Below the pieces are notes generated by a model. The model had not been told where the DNA came from. It ran no database searches and worked only from the letters and a program-made list of their open reading frames with translations. The translations under genes and the position numbers were made by a program. Below are positions 11,427 through 22,755 of a DNA stretch of 64,000 nt, one piece after another. Each line of letters starts with the position of its first letter. Position 1 is the stretch's first letter. This DNA is from Mansonella perstans (Eukaryota > Nematoda > Chromadorea > Rhabditida > Onchocercidae). The DNA lies in the NCBI GenBank assembly GCA_037074765.1, contig JBAMDO010000010.1, forward strand, positions 347,517-411,516, read 5' to 3'.

Positions 11427-14400
11427 GATAAGTAATAAAAAACAACTAGGCGTAATTGTTGCAACGAAGAAAATTGATAACATATTGATATCAGGAACGC
11501 GATAGAACATCCATGTTATGCCATTATAGCTCATTTTATATCTTAGCTCATTTTCATCTGATAATGAGGGATATGTTTGACATTGTAGAATTTCCATTTA
11601 AAAAAAAGAGCAGCTTGAAAATGAGCTAAAGAATTAATCCTAATTATATCAAGCCTTTGAAATGACTTGTTCAAATAGATCAATCTCATATTTGGCAGCG
11701 CAGAAGTCTTCAAAGGATTTACGATGGGCTTAAAATGAAGTGTTAGCATGGTTGCATGGCAGGAATAGCAGTAGCATGACGGATAACTAGTAGACAATTT
11801 GGTAACATAGAGATGCAATGTACTCACTTCTGAAGGCAGCAATCCAATGGAACAGAATTTCTGGTACATGAGGACATTGCACCAGCTGATTGGCTGATTG
11901 CATTCAGGTAAATTCGTTTAAATCAGAACCAGCAAATATTTTTTGCTTAGGCAATTTTAGATAAATACATACATTTGACGCTTTTACAATATGTGGTTTG
12001 TTGTAAGTTTAAGAAATTAGTATAGAAAGATGCAGTTGTTAGCTAACATTGTCTAATTAAAATGTGAAAAATTGATTCACGGTGATCACATACGAAAAGG
12101 CCAGCTTTCAAATTTATCAATCTGAAGGGTAATCTCAACTAAATTTTAAATCTTGGGGATGTATGAAAAGATGAATGTTCTTCTCGTATGAGATTTCTAA
12201 CGAAATGATGCTACAAATAAATTACTTGAATAAAATTTCATCGCTAATTCAAAAAAACGACAAATGCTTCTTTTGTAGCAAGAAAAATTGATGAAATCAG
12301 TAAACTTAACACAAGCCTTATTGTTTTTAATGATGACTCTCCCTTATTGTAGAGTTATGATCAGGGTACTTTGATGAAACTTGATGAAATCAAATATTAT
12401 GTATCTACAATAATGAGCTGTTCTTGTACAACAGGGAAATTTATCATATTTGCTGTACTTAGGATGTTTAGTTTGATCGCATCTGTTCCTTTGGTTTATA
12501 TATTGCAAATCAGTGCTGTACCTTGTTACAGTGATCACCATTTTCTGAGTGTCTATACTTTCCAGGATGGCATTTCTGGAAAGGATAACTGCAATAGTTT
12601 TAGTGCATCGTCATCATTTTGATTAACATGGAAATGATTATATTGAGCAATTTTCCGATATGCATCTTTACTGCAAAATATTTCACCTACTTTCACTTTG
12701 TCCTATATAAGCAAATTAAATAAAGGATGACAATGGTGTAATCTGTCTGAGTGTTGCAGTGAATTACTGGAATGGCAACGAGATAACAGCGAGATCTATG
12801 TTCGTCGAATATCAACTCTATTGCTTATATGTTATACTCATCATATAAGCTTTTTCTGTCTCTCTAAAATTAAATTTTTAACAAAACTGCATTCATTATT
12901 GTACATATACTTTAGCGGAGATTTCTGAATTCACAGTCCCTTTTTATCTTCCTTCCCTTCTAGAATTCTTCATCTCCATATACTTTTTGCTAAATCTAAA
13001 CCAAGCGAAATTCTCTTTAACTTTTAATGGAAGTTAAATTTGCAATCTTTGCTAATTGTCAGCTTTGATGGACAAGAATTGTTGCTAAGAATTTGCAGTG
13101 ATCACAAGCAGAGTGATATCGCAAAATTTTGAAATAAGCGATAAAAAATCGGTATTAACCTGGAACTAAAACATTTGCCATCAATCAACTGGAAGAAATT
13201 ACAACAACTTTTTTTCTATTTAAGGTCTAAATTACTATAAAACTTTTGTTTGTTACAAATGAAATGATTTTAGCGCTTAAAGCAGCTTAAAAGAACATCG
13301 ATAGTATTCTCAACCTTTAGCGGAGATTTCTGAATCCACAGTCTCTTTTGGATAGTATTCTCAACCTTATGAATGCTATTTCCCTAAATTATTTCGTGTT
13401 TTCTTCACTTTTAGTCATTTTCCTAAATTATTCTGTATTTTCCTCATTTTTAATGAATTTCGGCAAATTGATCCAATAAAATTAGTAATCTTCATAACTT
13501 TTGCTATTTCTACATCTATACTGCTGAAATTACATTGTTCACGCATACTCTCTTAAACAAATCAATTTCAGACTTTTTCACTCAGGCTTTTCCACTTATC
13601 TTGAATATAGATCAAATAGCGCTTCCTTTCGTCTTCCAGATTTCACGGCAAAATGACTTGAATAAACTGGACTTTGTCACTGTTATCATAAAATTCTAAA
13701 CATATTGAAATTTCGTCATAAATGAAAGGATGTGATAGTCAAGAAATTCAAATGATTCAATTGAATGTTAAAAGAAAACAATGGACTTTAGCACTTTATT
13801 CAAACATTTATTGAAGGAAAGTGAGACTTAGAGGTTAAAAGCATGTGAATAATTGGGTGATCCCAATGTTAGATCTATCATTGAAAGTTCGTTTCTTAGT
13901 TTGCTTTTTGATTTTAGTACTGTTTGAATAATTTGATTCCAACTGAAACTGAATTAAAACTGTTAACTAAAATTTAAATTAATTCAGAGCTTTAAGAAAG
14001 TTCAGAATTGTTACACAAAATAAGAATTTAATGCAATTAAAATAACCGTTACAGAAACATGAACTATCTAAGAGCCTAGATCATCTTCTATTCTCTACCA
14101 CTTTGCAGCGATTTTTTTTTTTATTAATATATAATAAAAAGATTCAGATGCTCTATGAAACTAATTCAATTTTTAGAATTTGTTAAAGTAAATTTGAAGT
14201 GAGCAGTGCCTTCCAAATGATATAATAATTCTTATGCAATTTATTATTAAATGCCTAATCTTACATTTATTTATTTACAGTCAGTTTTTTAGGTATTTCA
14301 GTTTTTTTGGCGGTATTAAGCACTGACTATGGAAATAATATTGTTAGCAAGAATAAATTTTACAGGTAAGGTGAAATTATGCAACGTAACAGTATTGGCC

Positions 14401-14654
14401 ATCATATCATCCTAGATTGGCAATCATAACATTCTGGATGTATTCTAAATGTTTAAATCGAATTTGCTTAAAAATTAATAATGAGAAAGAGTTGACTTAA
14501 ATGGAGGCCATAAATGGAGAAATTGAAATTGAAATTATTTTCATCAAATATAGATTCTGACGCAAACAGCAAGTAGGAGCTTTTAACCATTTCGCACTTA
14601 CTTTTGCTCTTTTTATTTTTTTAAAGCTGTGTTGAAAGGAAGGAAGCACTTTAC
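11427..14654. other. intergenic, AT-rich with dispersed short duplications
   Basis: I find no supported exon. The 108-residue minus-strand frame at 11543-11869 lacks recognisable motifs and splice context. A 35-base duplicated element lies at 12910-12944 and 13315-13349. Confidence 0.45.
12910..13368. repeat. nested short duplications
   Basis: A 35-base block starting CTTTAGCGGAGATTTCTGAA occurs at 12910-12944 and 13315-13349 with two mismatches. The second copy is itself flanked by two identical copies of GATAGTATTCTCAACCTT (13300-13317 and 13351-13368), as if it had been inserted between duplicated flanks. Confidence 0.85.
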
Positions 14655-14846
14655 TTTGAGTATTGACAAACCACCAAAGCGAGAGAGCATTTGAGATGAT
14701 AAATGCGCGATTTCCTCTTCAATGATCCTAACTGACTTCGGAGCATTTGAGATCTTCGAACGGATAATACCATGCACTAAGTGTTTTTGTAAATGTCGTC
14801 GAAAGAAATCTGTGAACAGATCATACATGATTGTTTTGTCATTCAA
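14655..14846 (-). CDS. possible isolated exon, unknown protein
   Basis: A 64-codon open stretch on the minus strand (ATG at 14846 down to a GTAAAG donor at 14654) of non-repetitive, charge-balanced sequence such as RRHLQKHLVHGIIRSKI and RIIEEEIAHLSSQMLSRFGG. The composition is more protein-like than its surroundings. I could not find partner exons in a consistent phase, so it may be an exon of an unresolved gene, a decayed exon or chance. Confidence 0.3.
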
Positions 14847-14885
14847 TAAGATATCTACAGTTTTTTGATGGCAACTTAATCAGAT

Positions 14886-14954
14886 GTTGGTCATATGTAT
14901 TAGTATATGTATTAGTAGGTCATATGTATTAGTATGTTGGTCATATGTATTAGT
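14886..14954. repeat. tandem TCATATGTATTAGTA repeats
   Basis: Four imperfect units built on CATATGTATTAGTA, with one truncated and spacing of 14-24 bases. Confidence 0.85.
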
Positions 14955-17273
14955 CTTCCATAAAAGCAAAGTTGTTCTGCTCGATCATTTATGCGAACAA
15001 TCAATCATTGGTGCTTATTTATATGACTACAAAGCGTAATTAAGTTGCACAGCTATTTCTTTCTTTATGGTTTCAAACGCATTGTTATTGATTTAACACC
15101 ATTGCTTATGTGTTAATCTTAACTTCAGACAAAATGGCTAAAACTCTGTTCTTTCCTATTCAATCTTTATATTTATTCTTTCGCATTTCAGTTCTCTTTT
15201 CTATTGTTGGCCATACTGTCTAATCATGTTCATGTGTTCAGTGAAATCTGGGTTAAAGATTTTAGGGCGAAGAAAAAAAAATTGAAAGGTATTAAAAGAT
15301 TGTTTGTTGCTTTACAAACTTTACACTTTCAAACACAAGGTGCATTTATGTAATTTAGAAGTTGAGAGCCCGGAATTAATTACTGGGCATGAAGCAGGAA
15401 AGATTTAAAGCTTTAAACATTTCTTCTACACTGTCACCACATTTTTTCCCTCAACTGCGAAAATCTTCACGGATCATTTCGTGCACTTACCTATACGAAA
15501 CTTTCACATCTACTAAAACTCGTCCATTTAAATTAAATTTTTTATACTGCACACAATGGATGCTAGAATCTATAAAAACTATTTCTCAAAAAAAGAAAAA
15601 AAAAATTTTCTTCTAAAATGCGACACTAACTTATTTTCATCTAATAATGGATTACAACGAAACACCTCTCCGTTGCAGGAAACATCATTTACACTAAATT
15701 GCTTCCAGTTAAATAAAGTTCTGCTGAAATACGATATAAGAGTTTTGAAAAAAATTTCAAATGTTATCATCCTTATTCTAGGAATGAAAGCTGAGTTTAT
15801 TGATTGACGAAAATTCTCACTCATTCCATTATCAGTATGTAAGCAACTATTTCAAATATAAGTTTGATGATTAGCTGATTATAATTGGACATTAAAACGG
15901 AATAAAAAGATGGCAATAAATGGGAAGGCTTTTACCTATTGTTCAATCCTTTCATAGTTTTCCTATTAACTGAATTAGTATGTTCTCTCTTAGTTCATCG
16001 ACAAATGTGAATGAGATGTTTGCAATTTCAACATCTTTTCACCGTTAACACATCCCAATACAGAATACAATATGTTAATAACTAAATGCAACCTTCTAAG
16101 GTCTGAACAGTGAATCATAATACTTTATAGGCTTTTCTTTCATAGATAAATAGCAATTTTTTTTAAGCTCTCATAAATATGGAAATAAATTTGATATGTG
16201 GCCTAGACATAAATTTAAAGCATTTAGGGGGTTCATTATTTCCATCAGTACCAATTCCTTCCTTTCGAATATTTCTGGTTATTCTTTCAACTGGATATTT
16301 GTAATTTTTTTTTGCACACCTGTCCAATTCTGCCACATGATGATAACCTGTCCAATGCTATTACAGCACATTTTTTTAAAATTAGAGTTATTGAATGGAT
16401 CAGTATCCAAGTACAATTTATCAGCATTTCCTTATGATATCAATTTGCAGAGAATCACCGCCTCTGATTCTCTTTTACAGATTAAATGAACTAACCAAAT
16501 CGTGTTACATTTCTGGATAAATGACAGCTGCACTAAGCCAAAAAAATTTCAAGTTCAAATTTTAACTCTAAATTTACTCAGATTTTGCTTTACAAGGCAA
16601 CACAACATCAATTACTACAGTTTTTTCTTTTTTTATTGAACAAAACGCAGTTTGTTTAGCTCCAGTATTTGCTCTAACATTTATAAGTGAATCTTACATA
16701 CGAACAAAGTACTAACTCGTCCTTTTGATGAAGAAATATTGCGAACCCAGAACTTCAATTTAAAAATTTAAAACTGTATCAAAATGTTGCGGAACACATT
16801 TTAAAACATGTTGTATGACTGTTGATGGCCAAGGTTTCATAGTCTGAACTGGACGATAATTCAGCCGGTCAGTAGATCGATGAATGTGCCGATAACAATT
16901 ACGTTAATCGTTCCCTCGAGGAACTGTTAAATATACGGAAAAGGATGTGAAGAACTGAGCAGTTATATCCATCATGAAAACTTTCTTTTCGCCAGAACTG
17001 AGCAGTTGTATCCATCATGAAAACTCTCTTTTCGCCATTTTTATCATTCTTATTTCCCAGTCATCATTGTTTTCTTCACAAAAAGTTGGGATTGCAGTGA
17101 TTTTATAACGTAGTAACGGAATCATTAATTCGGAAAGGTTAGACGTAGAACGACTGTATTTTCTACTTCCTATTCTTATTTTTGGGGTTTCACATGTGGC
17201 CACTGGTTAATGCTAAAGATATCTGAATGTTTTAAAAACCGTCGATCCACTGAACCACCAAACGAAAACTTCC
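14955..17273. other. intergenic, AT-rich
   Basis: A few exon-like scraps occur on the minus strand (15490-15830 and 16290-16440), but their phases do not join. Nothing is supported as a gene. A 43-base tandem duplication lies at 16951-17036. Confidence 0.4.
16951..17036. repeat. 43-base tandem duplication
   Basis: Two directly adjacent 43-base copies, 16951-16993 and 16994-17036, each starting AGAACTGAGCAGTT and ending TTCTTTTCGCC or CTCTTTTCGCC. They differ at two positions, so the duplication is fairly recent. Confidence 0.95.
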
Positions 17274-17611
17274 ATGACTGAAGTTGGGAAAGAGCTGCGT
17301 GAGATGAAATTAGAAAGAGAATATTCCAGAAACCATGGAAATAAGGTATGGTAAAAAAAATACTCTATTTGTCTATGTATGGGACCTAAATAAGCTTGTT
17401 AAGCGGCCATTTATTAATATTCATGAGTAATACTACTTTAAAAAACCGGAACAAGCACCGTTCCCATATATCAATAAATACCAGTGCTTCTCTGAAGCAC
17501 CAACAAGATCAAGAAGATTCTTATGATATGAATAACAAGCATTTGTTGAAAGACAAGGATAAAAGATGTGAAAACAAAGATTTCCGACCGGAATATGAAG
17601 TAGTAGAATAA
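17274..17611 (+). CDS. possible small gene, unknown
   Basis: Two coding-like segments on the plus strand. The first is an ATG at 17274 reading 24 codons to a GTATGG donor at 17346 (MTEVGKELREMKLEREYSRN...). The second is an open frame at about 17423-17611 ending in DFRPEYEVVE and a stop, rich in Lys, Asp and Asn. I could not find an acceptor that joins them in phase, so the model is incomplete. It lies about 290 bases from the convergent PDK1 stop codon. The second segment alone could be a single-exon gene. Confidence 0.25.
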
Positions 17612-17903
17612 CAGAACAGTAACAACACCGACGGTAGAAATAAAAAGTACTTATCACAATTCGATGCAGAACGACTCTTTCTCTGTTCTTCTGTGTGTAA
17701 CTGCAGAGTCTGTAACTTAGTCATTAGACATTACGTAATATAAATACTGTAGTCCCCACAACCGCTAATAATCCGCACAAGTTTTTTATATATCTGAATA
17801 TTACGAAACGTCAACCACTCATTCCGAACTATGTCAATTTTGAAAATATTTTCTTCCGAAAAGATAGTAGAAAATGATCGGCAAGCACTTTACACAAGCA
17901 TTA

Positions 17904-20508
17904 TTATCGTCGTTGTTTAGTATTTTTAGTGTCCAGACAATCCGGTTCTTCAGGTAATTCATTCAGATACTGTTCGCGCAAATCTTCTATAGCTTTACAC
18001 CATTCCAATGCATTTCGCTCCGGATCAAATAAATAATAAGTACGGCTCGGCTAAAAATATTACGAATCAAAACAGCAATAATTCACAATATTTTCTCTTA
18101 AACTAATAGTGATTTTTTTCTCCTTTGCTAAAAAAACATGCACGAATGACAAACTGTATGCACGAAGAAAGTTCGGAAATTCTTCGCTTCAACTCGTAAC
18201 TTCTGACAGAACGGTATTTTGCCCTTCAATTCCATGCTTATGGGATCCACATAGAATATATATGGTCCTTCTGTCAGTAAAAACATCCTTCTTCTTGCGA
18301 ACAATCCCTAAATTAAGTTTTCAACAAAAATATATTAAATAAGTTATTTTAGTTCAATTGTTTCACAAAAACTCATTGATTTCAAGTTTCGAAATTGGCA
18401 ATTAATCGGTTCGACGCGATGTACGCTCAGTACATCATAAGACACGGTTATTCGTTCCATGATCAAATGAAAATACTCGCAAATGAAAATGGTAAAATGT
18501 ACCAGCACAATACGTCTGCTTTTCATTATGCCTCTATACATTTTACTCTAAAAACAACCTTCTTTTTATCCAATAAACCACTTTTAACGATCAAATTATC
18601 CTCAACAAAACGATGGTATTTGTGTTCTTTCCGCTGAATACTGAGTCTTTTTTCACGCAACATGGTTGACTCGGGTTCTTCTATTTCCAAATTATCTTTG
18701 TTTCGGCTGAAATAGTTCTTCATAATCTTTGAAAACCTACAATTCTGTCTGCTAATAAACAAAACAAACCTGGAAGAACAGAAGTCTTTTAGAGAAAGCC
18801 CTAACAAACGGGTAACTGCTGCATCATCAAGGCCGGGTTCTATATCATCTGGAAAATGATAGTCGCTGTGAAAGGCTGGTTCTCCACAACTGGCGGGTAA
18901 ATACGGTTTAAAAGGCGGTGGCGTTTTTGTGATCAAATTATCCCAGTCAACCATGGCAAAATATGGATGAGAACGAACAGCCTCACTGCCGCCAGTCTCT
19001 TCAGAACCAAGACGTTTATTAGGATCGAACACCTGAAACAAAAACATAAAAGATATCAGCATAAGATACTTACCGCAAGCACCGAAAGCAGTGAATCATG
19101 AATTAGGAAAAGTGAATGTAGCCGTCCGCACCAAGAATTTTCGAACGAGATCTTTGGGAAGATCTGGAAAACCTTCAGGAAAACTGTAGTCCAACTTCTG
19201 AATCTTTTGAAAAATATGGTAATCATTAATAGCTCGAAAAGGTGGCAATCCAGAAACCATTTGAAAAATTATTGCACCCAAAGCCCAGTAATCACATCTG
19301 AAAAGAGCAAAAATGAGGATCATAATCCACTGGATGAGTTATTTCAAACAGTGTGAAACTAACGATGGGCCAACTTTTCCATCTACCAGTACTTCTGGTG
19401 AAAGGTACTGGGCAGTACCAACGAATGTAGATCGACTACGATGGTGTTCTTCTCGAAGAGCACTTTTCGCATCTGTTTCATCTGTAATTTCAAAACCAGT
19501 AATGAAATGAAGTCAAAGTTATATATTCAACACCTAACTCATGTCTACTTATCTTTTTCTGAATCAATAAATTTAGCTGTGCCAAAATCAGATAACATTA
19601 TGTGCCAATTCTCTCCAAGCAAAATATTTTCTGGTTTCAAATCCCTGTGAATGACGCCACATTTATGGAGCACATCAATTGCGCACAGAAGTTCTGCCGA
19701 ATAAAACAAGGTCACCTATAAAATTATATACCAGGTAAAGAAATGCTTGTGTTCTTGTGCGTGCAAATCGCAATATACTATGAGTTCATTTTAAAATTTA
19801 TAAATATTTCGCTTATTTTTGGACGCAATTTACTAGAAAAAAAAATCCACTCGAACCACATAAACAGAAAACACAAAACAGCACTTACATCTTCATCGAA
19901 AGAACCAAGACGATGCAAATATGTCAACAAATCGCCATTTTTTGCATAGGTCATAGCAAAGTCTGCAAGCGCTTTCATGAATGTTTTGACAAAAAAGAAT
20001 GCAATAAGTAAGAAGTGAATAAACAGCAGATAATGCAAAGACTTACAAAGACGAGTGGGATCTTGGAAAGTACAGTATAAGGATACAAAATATGGATGTC
20101 CACCGTGCAAATAAGTCAGCGAAGTCATTATATCTTTCTCGCGCATAACCGAGACTACCTTGCAAAGTATTAATTTAAGTATTTCTGATGTTCATTCGAA
20201 ATCTACATTATTCAATCGATACTTTTTTTTTTTGGTAAAAAAATCCAAACGAGCACCTTATCATGTCGTCGAATTAAATCTTTATTGAGCACTTTCAAAG
20301 CAAATTCCTTCCCACTGGATACCTCACGTGCATGATATACCTGCAAGGTCAAAACAGTGGAAAAATAAAAGATAATTTACATTTATCTGTTACTCATAAA
20401 TCTTACCGTAGAAAAACAACCTTCGCCCAGTATTTGCAAAAAAAAGAAATCAACGGCACTCTTCTGCACTGGCTGCATGCCATTTTTCAACATCTGCACC
20501 ATTACCAT
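17904..20508 (-). CDS. pdk-1: 3-phosphoinositide-dependent protein kinase 1
   Basis: Eleven exons on the minus strand: 20508-20407, 20340-20257, 20158-20047, 19962-19889, 19715-19549, 19481-19364, 19297-19132, 19032-18770, 18736-18559, 18307-18155 and 18050-17904, about 520 residues. The kinase domain shows the glycine loop ILGEGCFST, the lysine in FALKVL, the catalytic loop [12 protein letters not shown], the activation segment [12 protein letters not shown] and [22 protein letters not shown] domain follows (SGLLDKKK, then [20 protein letters not shown] and [17 protein letters not shown]). PDK1 phosphorylates AKT, SGK and other AGC kinases downstream of PI3K and insulin receptor (DAF-2) signalling. 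The start ATG directly follows a TTTCCCAG acceptor, suggesting trans-splicing. The N-terminus before the kinase domain is only about 20 residues, shorter than in vertebrates. The junction between exons 5 and 6 is off by one base (see findings). Confidence 0.95.
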
Positions 20509-20510
20509 CT

Positions 20511-21272
20511 GGGAAATTGAAGATTTTTTGATCTGCAAGAAAGCTACTCTACGATATAAGAAATCTATCTATCATTTCAAAAAAAGTGAAGAATAAATGT
20601 TCCCTAGAAATGCATAAGCACTTTTTTCTGAGAATAACTCGGACAACAGAGCATTGAATACAAAAAGAGTTCTAGATAACAACCAAATCATTAGTTGCAC
20701 TCATCGACTGAAACAACCAAATCATTAGTTGCACTCAGTGTTCGAATGCATCTTAAGCCTAAGGGTAATCAGCTCAAGTGCACGACTAATCAAACGGATG
20801 CACTAATAGGATTAAACAAAAATGAAAAACCTCTCTGCCCATAGGCACATCTTTGCTGCACATCGCTTTATCGTTTTCATCCACAAAATGAACAAACACA
20901 TTTGCCGTCACTGAAAATTGTCGAGAACTAAACATTCGATTTGATTTTAACAACAATGCTGATGTAAAAAAAAAAAAAAAAAAAAAATTTGATCCGTTTA
21001 CACACACACAGGTAGGATTGTTGCTACCACGAAAGTCGCAAACAAAATGGTGGTTGTGCCGGAACAATTGCGCAATGTAAACCCTACTTAACCTAAGACA
21101 TGTACCATCTAGAACTTTCAAATTATCAAAATTGCAACCGCTAAATCTCTTCCCAAAGATATTTACAAAAGTTCGTAACATCATTAAAAAACTGGTGAAT
21201 TTTTTAAAATTGTTTAAAATAAAGCTCTTCTCTTATCAATGTATACCTTAGTAACCATTATCTTTTTTCAAG
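20511..21272. other. intergenic between divergent genes
   Basis: This lies between the start of pdk-1 (-) and the small gene at 21329 (+) and presumably holds both promoters. It contains a 26-base direct repeat and an A-run near 20968-20987. The 132-residue open frame on the minus strand (20786-21184) is interrupted by a poly-Phe run from the A-tract and is probably not coding. Confidence 0.45.
20678..20737. repeat. 26-base direct repeat
   Basis: AACAACCAAATCATTAGTTG plus CACTCA occurs identically at 20678-20703 and 20712-20737, an 8-base gap apart, just upstream of pdk-1. Confidence 0.95.
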
Positions 21273-21328
21273 TATTATATTTATTATTGCCTACTAGAGG
21301 AAAGATCACAAATAATAGCATTTTTATT

Positions 21329-21759
21329 ATGACTATAGGATCAAACAAACCATTAGTGGATGAAGAATCACCATCAGTGTTAGATACGATAGGCAGATAT
21401 TTGCGTACAGTGACTACCATTAAGTTTACCGGAATGTACAACAGTAATCAGAAATCATTAGTCTCGTTATTCCCTCCCTGCACTCTCCCATATGTTGACC
21501 CTGAAAAATCTGAAAATTCATTAACCACTTCTCAAAAGACATCGTATGCTGCTTCATATCAACGATACACGTATGCAATCTTTTCCTTATCTTTCTTAGT
21601 TAGCTCCTAACCTATCCAACTTTAAATATTCATCTCATAACTACACGTAAACTCATAAAAAGAAATCGGAACCATCACAGTAGCAGCGTATCAGACGTGA
21701 TAAATCCGGTACGAGTAAACTTCGAACAGCGCTATGCACGTCATGATGATAATAACTAG
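21329..21759 (+). CDS. probable small two-exon gene, unknown product
   Basis: Exon 1 is 21329-21570 and exon 2 is 21663-21759, which join in phase to give 112 residues. The chosen ATG begins MTIGSNKPLVDEESPSVLD and lies 57 bases after a TTTTTTCAAG acceptor. An upstream in-frame ATG at 21239 would add a hydrophobic leader and is a possible alternative start. The donor is GTATGC. The exon 2 acceptor (ATAAAAAG) is weak for a nematode. The protein is hydrophilic, with a Ser/Tyr-rich middle (YAASYQRYT) and an end reading VRVNFEQRYARHDDNN. I recognise no domain. It is transcribed away from pdk-1 across about 800 bases. Confidence 0.5.
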
Positions 21760-22720
21760 CGATTAATTGGGAATAGCACTTCGGATTAAGAGTAACTGAT
21801 AGAAAAGGATGCATTTTCGGCATTTCATATTCTGCTCTATTTTCTTGTATACTTAAATTAAAAAAAGATGATGAATGGATCGTAAAAAAAAAAAAAAAAA
21901 AAAATTGTCAAAAACACGTCGCTCGTACGTTTAATCAACACAGTAACTTACTTAATTGATGCAACTTTGCTGCATTTATTTAATAATTAATAACTTCCAT
22001 TGTATTTATCGCATAATTTTTTTCCAAATTTGTAAATTGGTTGTACCACGTTGCTTTACTTCATTTGCATTTTGTTTTTATTAATTTAGTTTAGCGACAT
22101 TGATATGATCATTAAAGATTTGACTGTACAATATATTGAATCGAGCATTCTGCTTGGATTATAGTGATTAGCGATAATCACTGATAATTTCTCATTACAA
22201 ATCATTATTATGGCCAAAAAACGTTAAGAGAAAGCATATGAAATATCGAGTAATTCCTTATTCAGCAAATTGATAAATGTTAGTCGATTTTATCAGGGAA
22301 AAGATGCTCAAATATTGGAGAAATCTATTCATGCTACGCATCATTTCATTATCGTAGATTCAGGCTATCAATTAATAAATTTTTTTTTTTAACGGCTATT
22401 AAAGTTTTCGAAAATGATACATACATTATAATATTGAGCTTATTCAAAGGCAATATCATAAATTATGAACAATTTATCAAGTCAAATAACTTAAGAGTTT
22501 GATTAATGAAATCCGACACAACTATTACACAAAGACAAAAATTATATCAAAGTATTAAAAGAAAACAAAAAAGATGTCAAGCACTGTTACTGTCACAACT
22601 TCTTGCTTTCGCGTATTTTTAAATCCCTGATAATCAAAGTTTTTGTAAATTGTTTGTAAGCTATTCTGATTCGATAAGCAAAAATCTCCTCTTAAGAGTT
22701 AATTAAGCAGGATTCTGTTT

Positions 22721-22755
<35 letters not shown>

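Noticed and set aside
11543..11869. 108-residue minus-strand open frame upstream of the BTB gene
   Set aside because: No domain, low-quality composition, and it runs through likely promoter sequence. The BTB gene has a good start downstream.
15490..15830. Two short minus-strand exon-like pieces (DVSCNGEVFRCNPLLDENK and VDVKVSYR)
   Set aside because: Both have plausible splice sites, but joining them gives an immediate stop, so the phases do not agree.
16290..16440. Minus-strand open piece with YLDTDPFNNSNF
   Set aside because: About 45 codons between stops, with a poor acceptor and no partner exon. It is within chance expectation.
20786..21184. 132-residue minus-strand open frame upstream of pdk-1
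   Set aside because: It is continuous only through a poly-Phe run from an A-tract, and has no motif and no splice link to pdk-1.
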